From contig CAZEOD010000010.1 of the NCBI GenBank assembly GCA_964513675.1, positions 1 through 64,000 of the forward strand: DNA of 64,000 nt. Direction: 5' to 3'. The notes under the pieces were generated by a model that made no database searches, had not been told where the DNA came from, and saw nothing but the letters and a program-made list of their open reading frames with translations. Both the position numbers and the translations under genes were made by a program. Positions 1-8,542 of this stretch are shown here, piece by piece. This DNA is from CALFVT01 sp964513675 (GTDB lineage Bacteria; Pseudomonadota; Alphaproteobacteria; Caulobacterales; Maricaulaceae). Position 1 is the stretch's first letter. Each line of letters opens with the position of its first letter.

Positions 1-1
1 G

Positions 2-265
2 TGTACGCCTTGCCGCGAGGGCACAGGCTGGATGTGGCGCGTGATGGAGCGCATGGTGCGCGGCGAAGCGGACACCTCCGAGATTGATATGCTCCTTGAT
101 GTCACCAAACAGGTTGAAGGTCATACGATCTGCGCGCTGGGTGATGCAGCGGCGTGGCCGATCCAAGGCCTCATCCGTCACTTCCGTCACGAGATCGAAG
201 AGCGCATTGATAATTACCGCGCCGGAAAACCTGTCTTCGTCTCATCACTTGAAGCGGCGGAGTAA
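2..265 (+). CDS. nuoF: NADH-quinone oxidoreductase subunit F, C-terminal fragment
   Basis: The frame is open from the left edge, so only the last 87 residues are present. NuoF is the NADH- and FMN-binding subunit of the peripheral arm of respiratory complex I. The visible part opens with CTPCREGTGW, part of the motif that ligates [4Fe-4S] cluster N3, and a further cysteine in HTICALGDAAAWP is the expected fourth ligand. The NADH and FMN domains lie outside the window. The gene ends 6 bp before nuoG and heads the nuo operon as seen here. The identification is firm because of the motif and the nuoG neighbour. Confidence 0.95.
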   Translation, partial: CTPCREGTGWMWRVMERMVRGEADTSEIDMLLDVTKQVEGHTICALGDAAAWPIQGLIRHFRHEIEERIDNYRAGKPVFVSSLEAAE

Positions 266-271
266 GAGATT

Positions 272-2374
272 ATGTCAGACCTACGCAAAATTAATATCGA
301 CGGCACGGAACATGAGGTTCCAGCGGATTATACGCTTATGCAGGCCTGTGAGGAATATGGCGGGGCAGAAATTCCGCGTTTTTGCTATCATAAACGCCTC
401 AGCGTGGCCGGAAATTGCCGTATGTGTCTTGTGGAATGGGTCGGCGCGCCGAAGCCGCAGGCAAGTTGCGCGCTGCAAGTTAAAGATTTGCGCCCCAACC
501 GTGACGGCACGCCGCCGAATATTCGCACAAATAGCGAAACGGTCAAAAAAGCGCGCGAAGGCGTGATGGAGTTTCTGCTGATCAATCACCCGCTTGATTG
601 CCCGATTTGCGATCAAGGCGGTGAGTGTGACCTTCAAGACCAAGCTATGGCCTATGGCCGCGACGGCTCGCGCTTCGAAGAGAATAAACGCGCTGTTGAT
701 GATAAGTTTATGGGGCCACTTGTGCGCACCGTTATGACGCGCTGTATTCAATGCACACGCTGCGTTCGCTTTATTACCGAAGTTGGCGGGGTTGAAGAAA
801 TCGGCCTTGCAGCACGCGGTGAAGATGCGGAAATTACAACATATCTTGAGAAATCACTGACCTCTGAAATGTCGGGGAATGTGATTGATCTTTGTCCTGT
901 TGGCGCGCTGACATCTAAGCCTTATGCGTTTAACGCCCGCCCGTGGGAGCTTGATAGCGTTGAGAGCATTGACGTGATGGACGCTGTTGGCGCCAATATT
1001 CGCGTTGATAGCCGCCGAGGACGTGTACTGCGTATTCTGCCGATTGAAAATGATGCGATTAATGAAGAATGGATTTCCGATAAAACCCGTTTTGTCTGGG
1101 ACGGTTTGGGCCGTCAACGTCTTGATAAGCCTTATATGNNNNNNNNNNGTGATAAGCTGAGTGCAGTTAGCTGGGATGTTGCCCTCGAAGCGGCAGCAGA
1201 TAAGCTTAAATCCGCGCCTGAAACGATTGGCGCAATCGCAGGGGATCTGCAAGATGCAGAAAGCCTAAAAGCCCTTAAAGACTTGCTTGATAGCTTAGGC
1301 GTTATAAATATGGATAGCCGCGCGGCAGGGTCTCAGCTGAAAAGCAGCCAAATGGGCGGCGCGCGCGAAAGCTATCTATTTAATACAACGATTGCCGGCA
1401 TTGAAGAAGCGGATGCCTGTTTGATTATCGGCGCGAACCCACGGCTTGAAGCGGCTTTGGTAAACACACGTCTTCGTAAGTCATGGCTGAATTTTGGTCT
1501 TGAGCTTGGCCTTGTCGGGGAGGCGGTCGATTTGACCTATGATTACGCTCATCTTGGCACGACGGCAAAAGATGCTGAAGCCTTACTTACGGCGCGGGGC
1601 GGGTTTGCTAAAACGCTGCGCGATGCGAAAAAGCCAATGATTATTATTGGCGAAGCCGCTGCGCGTGATGCGGCTGTGCTAGAGCTTTGCGCGAGACTTG
1701 CGGATAAGTTCGGCATGGTGAAAGACGGCTGGAATGGCTGGAACATCCTCCATACAGCTGCGAGCCGCGTCGCCGGACTTGATTTGGGCTTTACGCCGAG
1801 TGAAGGCGGCCTTGACACTGCGGAGATTGCTGGCGGCGGCACAGAGACCGTTATCCTACTTGGCGCGGATGAAATAAACACGGATGCGCTCAAAGATAAA
1901 TTTGTTATTTATATCGGGACGCATGGTGACCGCGGCGCGCATGTCGCTGATATTATTCTGCCCTCTGCGGCCTATACGGAAAAAGGCGGTCTTTACATCA
2001 ATCTTGAAGGCCGCGTACAACTCGGCGCGGCATCTGTTGCTCCGAAAGGCGACGCTAAGGCCGATTGGGCGATCATCCGCGCTCTATCGGGTCATATCGG
2101 CAAAACATTGCCTTATGACAGTCTTGAGCAGCTTCGCGAAAAATTATTTTTAGATCACCCCGTTTTTGCTAGCCTCGATCATGCACCCGGCCCTGATAAT
2201 GCCGGCGGCTTTGATCTGGGAGCGATTGGCGAAGCGGGAGCCTTGAGCGCCGATTCATTTGGCGCAGCGGTTTCGGAGTTTTACTTCACCAACCCGATTG
2301 CTCGGGCATCAAGCGTAATGGCGGAATGCGCCGCGCAAGATGAAGCCGAAACAGTCAAAGAGGCGGCGGAATAA
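272..2374 (+). CDS. nuoG: NADH-quinone oxidoreductase subunit G
   Basis: NuoG is the large iron-sulfur subunit of the complex I peripheral arm, passing electrons from NuoF/E toward NuoI. Cysteines 38, 49, 52 and 66 form the N-terminal [2Fe-2S] ferredoxin site. HPLDCPICDQGGECDLQDQ and RCIQCTRCVRF follow, with VIDLCPVGALTSKPY completing the [4Fe-4S] set. The rest is a molybdopterin-oxidoreductase-like domain without an obvious catalytic role. An N-run at 1139-1148 falls inside the gene after DKPYM. The flanking protein sequence (KPYM, then DKLSAVSWDVAL) fits the family with only three or four residues unresolved, so this gap is probably close to true size. About 700 residues, normal for the family. 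The stop overlaps the nuoH start (TAATG). Confidence 0.96.
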   Translation: MSDLRKINIDGTEHEVPADYTLMQACEEYGGAEIPRFCYHKRLSVAGNCRMCLVEWVGAPKPQASCALQVKDLRPNRDGTPPNIRTNSETVKKAREGVMEFLLINHPLDCPICDQGGECDLQDQAMAYGRDGSRFEENKRAVDDKFMGPLVRTVMTRCIQCTRCVRFITEVGGVEEIGLAARGEDAEITTYLEKSLTSEMSGNVIDLCPVGALTSKPYAFNARPWELDSVESIDVMDAVGANIRVDSRRGRVLRILPIENDAINEEWISDKTRFVWDGLGRQRLDKPYMXXXXDKLSAVSWDVALEAAADKLKSAPETIGAIAGDLQDAESLKALKDLLDSLGVINMDSRAAGSQLKSSQMGGARESYLFNTTIAGIEEADACLIIGANPRLEAALVNTRLRKSWLNFGLELGLVGEAVDLTYDYAHLGTTAKDAEALLTARGGFAKTLRDAKKPMIIIGEAAARDAAVLELCARLADKFGMVKDGWNGWNILHTAASRVAGLDLGFTPSEGGLDTAEIAGGGTETVILLGADEINTDALKDKFVIYIGTHGDRGAHVADIILPSAAYTEKGGLYINLEGRVQLGAASVAPKGDAKADWAIIRALSGHIGKTLPYDSLEQLREKLFLDHPVFASLDHAPGPDNAGGFDLGAIGEAGALSADSFGAAVSEFYFTNPIARASSVMAECAAQDEAETVKEAAE
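1139..1148. other. Assembly gap of 10 N inside nuoG
   Basis: Ten undetermined bases. The reading frame resumes correctly if the run stands for about three codons, and NuoG homologues have a short KPYxR..GKL-type stretch here, so little sequence seems to be missing. Confidence 0.95.
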
Positions 2375-3456
2375 TGACGGCCCATATGATACAATTCTGG
2401 TCTGATCTTTCGCCGCTCTTGTGGTTTGGATTGAAGTTTGCGCAGGTTTTAGCCTTTGTTCTTGTGCTGTCGCTGATGGTGGCGGCGCTTGTTCTGGCTG
2501 ACCGTAAAATCTGGGCGGCTGTGCAAATGCGGCGCGGGCCAAATGTTGTCGGAGCCTTTGGTCTTTTGCAAACGATTGCTGATGCGTTAAAGTTCTTTTT
2601 CAAAGAGATTATTGTGCCGTCTGGTGTGGATAAATTTTTGTTTATCCTTGCGCCTGTTTTGACCCTTGTTATGGCTTTTCTGGCGTGGGGAGTTATTCCT
2701 GTAGCGCCGGGCTGGGTGATTTCTGACATTAATTTGGGTGTTTTATATGTCCTCGCTATATCTTCAATGGGTGTTTACGGCATTATCATTGGGGGCTGGG
2801 CGTCAAATTCTAAATATCCCTTTATGGGCGCTCTGCGAAGCGCTGCGCAAATGGTCTCTTATGAGGTCTCAATCGGCTTTATTATCCTTAGCGTTATCTT
2901 CCTTGTGGGATCTATGAACCTCACCGATATTGTCGAAGCGCAAGCGGGCGGCTTTTGGAATTGGCATATGTTCTATTTGGATTTTGCTAATCCGATTAAT
3001 CTCGTTTTGTTTCCTGTTATGTTTTACATGGGCGTCTTGTTCTTTATCTCGGCTTTGGCCGAAACTAACCGGCCGCCTTTTGACCTACCCGAAGCGGAAT
3101 CAGAACTCGTTGCGGGTTATCAAGTTGAATATTCCTCTACGCCCTTCTTGATGTATTTCTTTGGCGAATATGTGAACATTATGTTGCTCTCCGCGATGAT
3201 GACAATTCTATTTTTGGGGGGCTGGTATGCACCGATTGATATTGGTGTTCAGTTTATACCGCCTGTTTTTTGGTTTATCTTAAAAATGGCGCTTATCTTC
3301 TTCCAATTAGCTATGGTGAAGGCGATTGTACCGCGTTACCGTTATGACCAACTTATGCGCTTGGGCTGGAAGGTCTTTCTTCCAATGTCATTATTCGCAG
3401 TCATGTTTATTTCAACATGGGTCGTGTTTTTCGGCGAGAAAGCTGTGGGAGCTTAA
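2374..3456 (+). CDS. nuoH: NADH-quinone oxidoreductase subunit H
   Basis: NuoH is the membrane subunit that joins the peripheral and membrane arms of complex I and forms much of the quinone-binding chamber. The 360-residue protein is strongly hydrophobic with about eight membrane segments. RRGPNVVGAFGLLQ near residue 50 and ETNRPPFDLPEAESELVAGY starting at residue 230 are the family's conserved quinone-site loops. It starts at ATG 2374, one base overlapping the nuoG stop, which implies translational coupling. nuoI follows after 3 bp. Confidence 0.97.
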   Translation: MTAHMIQFWSDLSPLLWFGLKFAQVLAFVLVLSLMVAALVLADRKIWAAVQMRRGPNVVGAFGLLQTIADALKFFFKEIIVPSGVDKFLFILAPVLTLVMAFLAWGVIPVAPGWVISDINLGVLYVLAISSMGVYGIIIGGWASNSKYPFMGALRSAAQMVSYEVSIGFIILSVIFLVGSMNLTDIVEAQAGGFWNWHMFYLDFANPINLVLFPVMFYMGVLFFISALAETNRPPFDLPEAESELVAGYQVEYSSTPFLMYFFGEYVNIMLLSAMMTILFLGGWYAPIDIGVQFIPPVFWFILKMALIFFQLAMVKAIVPRYRYDQLMRLGWKVFLPMSLFAVMFISTWVVFFGEKAVGA

Positions 3457-3459
3457 GTT

Positions 3460-3951
3460 ATGATGCCACGTATTAAACAGGCTTTGCGCGGAATGTTGCT
3501 GCTCGATTTTCTCGGCGCATTTGTTCTGGCGATGAAATATTTCTTTCGCCCGAAGGTTACAATTAATTACCCCTTTGAAAAAGGTCCGCTTAGCCCGCGT
3601 TTCCGCGGTGAACATGCGCTGCGCCGTTATGCTAGCGGAGAGGAACGTTGCATCGCTTGTAAGCTCTGTGAAGCGATCTGCCCGGCGCAAGCCATTATGA
3701 TCGAGGCCGAGCCGCGCGAGGATGGATCACGCCGAACAACACGCTATGATATCGACATGGTAAAATGCATCTATTGCGGATTTTGCCAAGAGGCCTGTCC
3801 GGTCGATGCGATTGTTGAAGGCCCGAATTTTGAGTTTGCCACGGAAACGCGCGAAGAACTCTATTACGATAAAGAGAAGTTGCTGGCGAATGGTGATCGC
3901 TGGGAACGTGAAATTGCAAAAAATCTAGCCTTGGACGCGCCTTACCGCTAG
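3460..3951 (+). CDS. nuoI: NADH-quinone oxidoreductase subunit I
   Basis: NuoI carries the two last [4Fe-4S] clusters (N6a, N6b) before cluster N2 in complex I. Two complete ferredoxin motifs are visible: C64/C67/C70/C74 (CIACKLCEAICP) and C103/C106/C109/C113 (CIYCGFCQEACP). At 163 residues it matches the usual alphaproteobacterial length, including the amphipathic N-terminal stretch that sits on the membrane. The gene is 3 bp downstream of nuoH and 41 bp upstream of nuoJ, the largest gap in this part of the operon. Confidence 0.97.
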   Translation: MMPRIKQALRGMLLLDFLGAFVLAMKYFFRPKVTINYPFEKGPLSPRFRGEHALRRYASGEERCIACKLCEAICPAQAIMIEAEPREDGSRRTTRYDIDMVKCIYCGFCQEACPVDAIVEGPNFEFATETREELYYDKEKLLANGDRWEREIAKNLALDAPYR

Positions 3952-3992
3952 AGCGGCGCAGCCGAATTGAGTCAAGTCAGAGGACCCACATT

Positions 3993-4595
3993 GTGATAAC
4001 TGCCATAGCCTTTTATTTACTGGCCGCGGTCTCCGTTGCCAGCGCCTTCATGGTGATTGCATCGAGAAATCCGGTGCATTCTGTGATGTATCTTATCTTG
4101 ACGTTTTTCTCGGCGGCGGGCCTGTTTATTCTTATGGGTGCAGAGTTTCTCGCGCTGCTGCTAATTATGGTTTATGTCGGCGCAGTTGCAGTGCTGTTCC
4201 TCTTTGTCGTGATGATGCTTGAGGTTGACTTTGTTGCGCTGAAACAGGGGTTTTTACAATATATTGCCTTTGGCGCGACGGTCGCTGTTGTCTTGCTGAC
4301 AGAGCTTATTTTAGTCGGGGCGGCTTATTTTGCCGGTGACGGGAATACAGCGACGCCGCCAAATCCTGAAGAAAGCAATCTCGAAGCTTTTGGGCGCGTT
4401 CTTTATACGGATTATGCCTTCTTCTTTGAAGCCTCTGGCTTTATCCTCCTTGTTGCGATGATTGGCGCTATTGTGCTGACTTTGCGCGAGCGCGATGGCG
4501 TTCGGAAACAAAATATCTCGGATCAAATTGCACGGACGCGCGAGGATGCCATTGAAATGGTTGACTTAAAACCCGGCGAGGGGATTGAATCATGA
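3993..4595 (+). CDS. nuoJ: NADH-quinone oxidoreductase subunit J
   Basis: NuoJ is a small membrane-arm subunit of complex I with five membrane helices; the 200-residue product fits. The pattern LILTFFSAAGLFILMGAEFLAL followed by MVYVGAVAVLFLFVVMML is the conserved helix 2-3 region with the pi-bulge segment of TM3. The start is GTG at 3993, preceded by AGAGGA at 3979-3984 with an 8-base spacer, which supports it. The last codons overlap the nuoK start by four bases (ATGA at 4592-4595). Confidence 0.95.
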   Translation: MITAIAFYLLAAVSVASAFMVIASRNPVHSVMYLILTFFSAAGLFILMGAEFLALLLIMVYVGAVAVLFLFVVMMLEVDFVALKQGFLQYIAFGATVAVVLLTELILVGAAYFAGDGNTATPPNPEESNLEAFGRVLYTDYAFFFEASGFILLVAMIGAIVLTLRERDGVRKQNISDQIARTREDAIEMVDLKPGEGIES

Positions 4596-4918
4596 TTATC
4601 GGCCTTACCCATTACCTTGTTGTTGCGGCCATCCTTTTCACCATTGGTGTCTTTGGGGTTTTTGTGAACCGCAAAAATGTCATCATTATTTTGATGTGTG
4701 TTGAGTTGATATTGCTTGCGGTCAATATTAATTTCGTGGCCTTTTCCACCCATATGGAAGCTGTTGGCACGAATGAGCCTTTGGCGGGACAAATCTTTGC
4801 ATTGTTTGTTCTAACTGTTGCCGCAGCCGAAGCGGCTGTTGGGCTCGCTATTCTGGTCGTTTACTTCCGAAACCGTGGTAATATTGCGGTCGAAGATATC
4901 GACATGATGAAGGGGTAA
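4592..4918 (+). CDS. nuoK: NADH-quinone oxidoreductase subunit K
   Basis: NuoK is the three-helix membrane subunit related to MrpC antiporter subunits and takes part in proton translocation. The 108-residue protein has MCVELILLAVNINFVAF, with the functionally important buried glutamate of TM2, and the second conserved acidic helix VAAAEAAVGLAILVVYFR. Its start overlaps the nuoJ stop. nuoL follows after 6 bp. Length is a few residues above the typical 101-102, which lies at the C-terminus. Confidence 0.96.
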   Translation: MIIGLTHYLVVAAILFTIGVFGVFVNRKNVIIILMCVELILLAVNINFVAFSTHMEAVGTNEPLAGQIFALFVLTVAAAEAAVGLAILVVYFRNRGNIAVEDIDMMKG

Positions 4919-4924
4919 CGGGCT

Positions 4925-7006
4925 ATGCTCTATTTAGTAATCGTATTTGCCCCTTTACTCGGGTTTCTTTTTGCCGGTCTGGCTAATAAGCGCATGGGCG
5001 ATAGGCCGCCTATGATTGTGACGACGGCCCTCTTATTTTTATCGGCTATCCTGTCATGGGTTGCGCTGATTAAAGTTGGATTTGGTCATCAAACGCCGGG
5101 AACATTACCGCTCCTTCGCTGGATGGATGTCGGCGGCGTTCAGGCGAATTGGGCGCTCAAGATTGATACGCTTACCGCAGTCATGCTGGTTGTCATTAAT
5201 ACGGTGTCTGCACTTGTCCACCTCTATAGCTGGGGCTATATGAGCGAGGATAAATCAAAGCCGCGTTTCTTTGCTTATTTATCGCTCTTTACATTTGCAA
5301 TGTTAATGCTCGTTACATCTGATAATTTCATCCAAATGTTCTTTGGCTGGGAAGGGGTGGGGCTCGCGTCTTATCTCTTGATTGGGTATTATTTCAAAAA
5401 ACCATCTGCCAATGCCGCGGCAATCAAAGCTTTCGTGACAAACCGCGTTGGCGATGTTGGATTAGCTCTTGGCGTGATGACCATATTCCTCGTCTTTGGC
5501 TCTGTAGAATTTGATACGGTTTTTGCAGCCGTTGCAGAGAAGAAAGACCTATCGCTCGGTTTTTTGGGTATGGAATTTAACGCGATTGAGTTAATCGCGT
5601 TCTTATTATTCATCGGCGCTATGGGTAAGTCCGCCCAATTCGTGCTCCATGTTTGGCTTCCGGACGCTATGGAAGGCCCAACACCTGTGTCGGCGTTGAT
5701 TCATGCTGCGACCATGGTGACGGCGGGCGTTTTCCTCGTTTGCCGCTGCTATCCGATTTATGAGCTTGCGCCGGTTACATCGGGATTCATCACAGCCATG
5801 GGTGCGTTTACGGCATTTTTCGCAGCGACAGTTGGTCTTGTGCAAAATGACATCAAGCGCGTGATTGCGTATTCGACCTGTAGCCAATTAGGGTATATGT
5901 TCTTTGCGGCGGGCGTCGGCGCCTATAATGCAGCAATGTTTCATCTTTTCACCCATGCTTTCTTTAAAGCGCTTCTGTTCTTATGCGCGGGCTCGGTTAT
6001 CCATGCGCTTCATCATGAGCAAGACATGCGCAAAATGGGCGGTATTCGTAAGAAAGTGCCATTTACTTACGGCGCGATGATCCTGGGAACGCTTGCGATT
6101 ACGGGCGTGGGTATTCCGGTTCTGGGCTGGGGTTTTGCGGGCTTCTTCTCGAAAGATGCGATTATCGAAGCGGCTTATGCGGTTGGCGCAGCCGGAGATA
6201 GCTCTGCGGCGGTCTTTGCTTTTTGGATGGGTGTTATTGCGGCGCTCTTTACAAGTTTTTATAGCTGGCGTCTAATTTTCATGACCTTCCACGGCAAGTA
6301 TCGGGGCGATCATCACACCTTTGAACATGCGCATGAAAGCCCTAAGAACATGCTAGTGCCGCTAGGTGTCCTTAGTTTTGGCGCTGTTTTTGCGGGCGCA
6401 TTTTTCTATAAATATTTTATGGGCGATAATGCTTATGGGTTCTGGAACTATGCCTTGCCGATTGAAGACAAGCATCATGCACAGATTATTCCAGATAATC
6501 TTTATGCTGCGGCTGAGACAGTTGCATCAGATGCGCCGCTCCATGGTGAGGATCATCACGCGCCGACTGGGCTATTTGGGTTCCTCTTTGCGAAATTCCA
6601 CGGCTATCCGATGTGGGTGTTATTTGCACCGCTCTTTGTCTCTGCGGCAGGATTTGTCACGGCTTGGTTTATGTATATTCGCCAAGGCGCTGAGAAACAT
6701 ATTGCGGCCGTTGAAGAAACGGGCGGCGGCGTGATGTATAATTTCCTTCTCAACAAATGGTATGTTGATGAGATATATGAGGCCACAATTATTCGCGGCG
6801 GACGGGCACTTGGTGATTTCTTTTGGAAAGTCGGCGATCAAAAAATTATTGACGGCCTCGGCCCGAACGGCTTCGCAGCTATGTCTTTGGGGATATCCAA
6901 GCGCTTCTCGAAAGTTCAAAGCGGTAAGCTTTTTCACTACGCCTTTATCATGCTAGCGGGCATTGCGGCTATTCTTGCCTTTGTCTTCGCTAAAGTTGGA
7001 GGGTAG
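4925..7006 (+). CDS. nuoL: NADH-quinone oxidoreductase subunit L
   Basis: NuoL is the distal antiporter-like proton-pumping subunit of complex I with the long lateral helix at its C-terminus. The 693-residue product contains the signature WLPDAMEGPTPVSALIHAAT around residues 243-262, the broken-helix region NDIKRVIAYSTCSQLGYM and the histidine-rich HLFTHAFFKALLFLCAGS segment. A histidine-rich loop (HHTFEHAHESPKN, later HGEDHHAPTG) precedes the C-terminal helices, common in alphaproteobacterial NuoL. nuoM starts 3 bp after the stop. Confidence 0.96.
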   Translation: MLYLVIVFAPLLGFLFAGLANKRMGDRPPMIVTTALLFLSAILSWVALIKVGFGHQTPGTLPLLRWMDVGGVQANWALKIDTLTAVMLVVINTVSALVHLYSWGYMSEDKSKPRFFAYLSLFTFAMLMLVTSDNFIQMFFGWEGVGLASYLLIGYYFKKPSANAAAIKAFVTNRVGDVGLALGVMTIFLVFGSVEFDTVFAAVAEKKDLSLGFLGMEFNAIELIAFLLFIGAMGKSAQFVLHVWLPDAMEGPTPVSALIHAATMVTAGVFLVCRCYPIYELAPVTSGFITAMGAFTAFFAATVGLVQNDIKRVIAYSTCSQLGYMFFAAGVGAYNAAMFHLFTHAFFKALLFLCAGSVIHALHHEQDMRKMGGIRKKVPFTYGAMILGTLAITGVGIPVLGWGFAGFFSKDAIIEAAYAVGAAGDSSAAVFAFWMGVIAALFTSFYSWRLIFMTFHGKYRGDHHTFEHAHESPKNMLVPLGVLSFGAVFAGAFFYKYFMGDNAYGFWNYALPIEDKHHAQIIPDNLYAAAETVASDAPLHGEDHHAPTGLFGFLFAKFHGYPMWVLFAPLFVSAAGFVTAWFMYIRQGAEKHIAAVEETGGGVMYNFLLNKWYVDEIYEATIIRGGRALGDFFWKVGDQKIIDGLGPNGFAAMSLGISKRFSKVQSGKLFHYAFIMLAGIAAILAFVFAKVGG

Positions 7007-7009
7007 ATC

Positions 7010-8533
7010 ATGTTTTCCAATCTTCCTATTCTCTCATTCATCACATTCATACCGGCTTTTATCGCTGTATTATTGATGTTGTTTTCACGCATTACAGCGG
7101 AATCTGGCCGTGCGCAGCTTGAGAAAAACGCATCTTGGGTCGCTTTAGTTACGACTTTATTCGTCTTTCTTTTATCGGTTCTTCTTATCTTAGATTTTGA
7201 TAGCGCGAGTTCTGCCTATCAATTTGTTGAAGAGGCCGAGTGGCTCGGGGGCGGTATTAATTACCGTATGGGCGTGGATGGCATTTCGATTTTATTTGTT
7301 GTCCTAACAGCCTTCTTAATGCCGTTTTGTATCTATGCGAGTCAGACGTCGATTAAGAAACGTATGCTTGAATATATGGTCGCTTTTTTGATCTTAGAAA
7401 CCTTTATGATTGGCGCCTTTGTCGCGCTTGATCTTGTACTTTTCTATGTATTCTTCGAAGCCGTGCTTATCCCTATGTTTATTATCATTGGTGTTTGGGG
7501 CGGAAAGAACCGTGTTTATGCGTCTTATAAGTTCTTCCTTTATACCCTTCTAGGGTCGGTTCTTTTGCTCGCCGCAATCTTGTGGATTTATAGTCATAGC
7601 GGGAAAATGCTCGGCGCGCCGACAACAGATATTATGGTTTTGTCGAAAGATTTGAATATTCCGGCCGGCGCTCAGACATGGCTCTGGCTCGCGTTTTTTG
7701 CCTCTTTTGCGGTGAAAATGCCGATGTGGCCTGTTCACACATGGCTACCAGATGCTCACGTTGAAGCGCCAACAGCGGGGTCGGTAATTCTGGCGGCTAT
7801 TTTGCTTAAACTTGGCGGCTACGGCTTCTTGCGCTTTTCGCTGCCGATGTTCCCAGATGCGAGTACATTGCTAGCACCGCTTGTTTTCTGGATGAGTATT
7901 ATCGCGGTGATTTACACCTCGCTTGTCGCCTATCGCCAGAAGGACATCAAAAAACTGATCGCCTATTCATCTGTCGCCCATATGGGCTTCGTGACGATGG
8001 GGATTTTTACGGTAAACCTGCAAGGCGTTCAGGGCGCGCTGTTCCAGATGATCTCTCATGGGTTTATCTCTGGTGCGCTCTTCCTTATGGTTGGGGTTAT
8101 TTACGACCGCATGCACACACGTGAGATTGCCTTTTACGGCGGGCTTGTAAAGCGTATGCCGATCTTTGCGATCTTCTTCATGTTCTTCACTATGGCCAAT
8201 GTCGGGTTACCGGGCACGAGTGGGTTTGTCGGCGAGATATTGACGATGGTTGGCGCGTATCAGGTCAATCCATGGATCGCTTTTGGCGCCGCTTTGGGGA
8301 TGATTTTATCCGCTATGTATGCGCTGCACTTATATCGTGAAGTCGTGTTTGGCGATGTCACCAATGACAAGCTCGATGACATCCAAGATATGACGCGCCG
8401 CGAAATCATTATTATTGCGCCGCTGGCTTTCTTTACATTATTGCTCGGTGTCTATCCGTCACTGGTCACTGATATTACAGGCCCATCCGTTGAAGCCTTG
8501 CTGGCGAATTTCCAGCAAGCTGTAGGAGGTTAG
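7010..8533 (+). CDS. nuoM: NADH-quinone oxidoreductase subunit M
   Basis: NuoM is the second antiporter-like proton-pumping subunit. The 507-residue protein has about 14 membrane segments and the signatures WLPDAHVEAPTAGSVILAA, LKLGGYGFLRF and QKDIKKLIAYSSVAHMGFV, all typical of NuoM rather than NuoL or NuoN. An essential lysine/glutamate pair in the membrane is expected for this family; the glutamate fits FFEAVLIPMF in TM5. The start ATG at 7010 follows nuoL by 3 bp. Confidence 0.96.
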   Translation: MFSNLPILSFITFIPAFIAVLLMLFSRITAESGRAQLEKNASWVALVTTLFVFLLSVLLILDFDSASSAYQFVEEAEWLGGGINYRMGVDGISILFVVLTAFLMPFCIYASQTSIKKRMLEYMVAFLILETFMIGAFVALDLVLFYVFFEAVLIPMFIIIGVWGGKNRVYASYKFFLYTLLGSVLLLAAILWIYSHSGKMLGAPTTDIMVLSKDLNIPAGAQTWLWLAFFASFAVKMPMWPVHTWLPDAHVEAPTAGSVILAAILLKLGGYGFLRFSLPMFPDASTLLAPLVFWMSIIAVIYTSLVAYRQKDIKKLIAYSSVAHMGFVTMGIFTVNLQGVQGALFQMISHGFISGALFLMVGVIYDRMHTREIAFYGGLVKRMPIFAIFFMFFTMANVGLPGTSGFVGEILTMVGAYQVNPWIAFGAALGMILSAMYALHLYREVVFGDVTNDKLDDIQDMTRREIIIIAPLAFFTLLLGVYPSLVTDITGPSVEALLANFQQAVGG

Positions 8534-8542
8534 GACACCGTC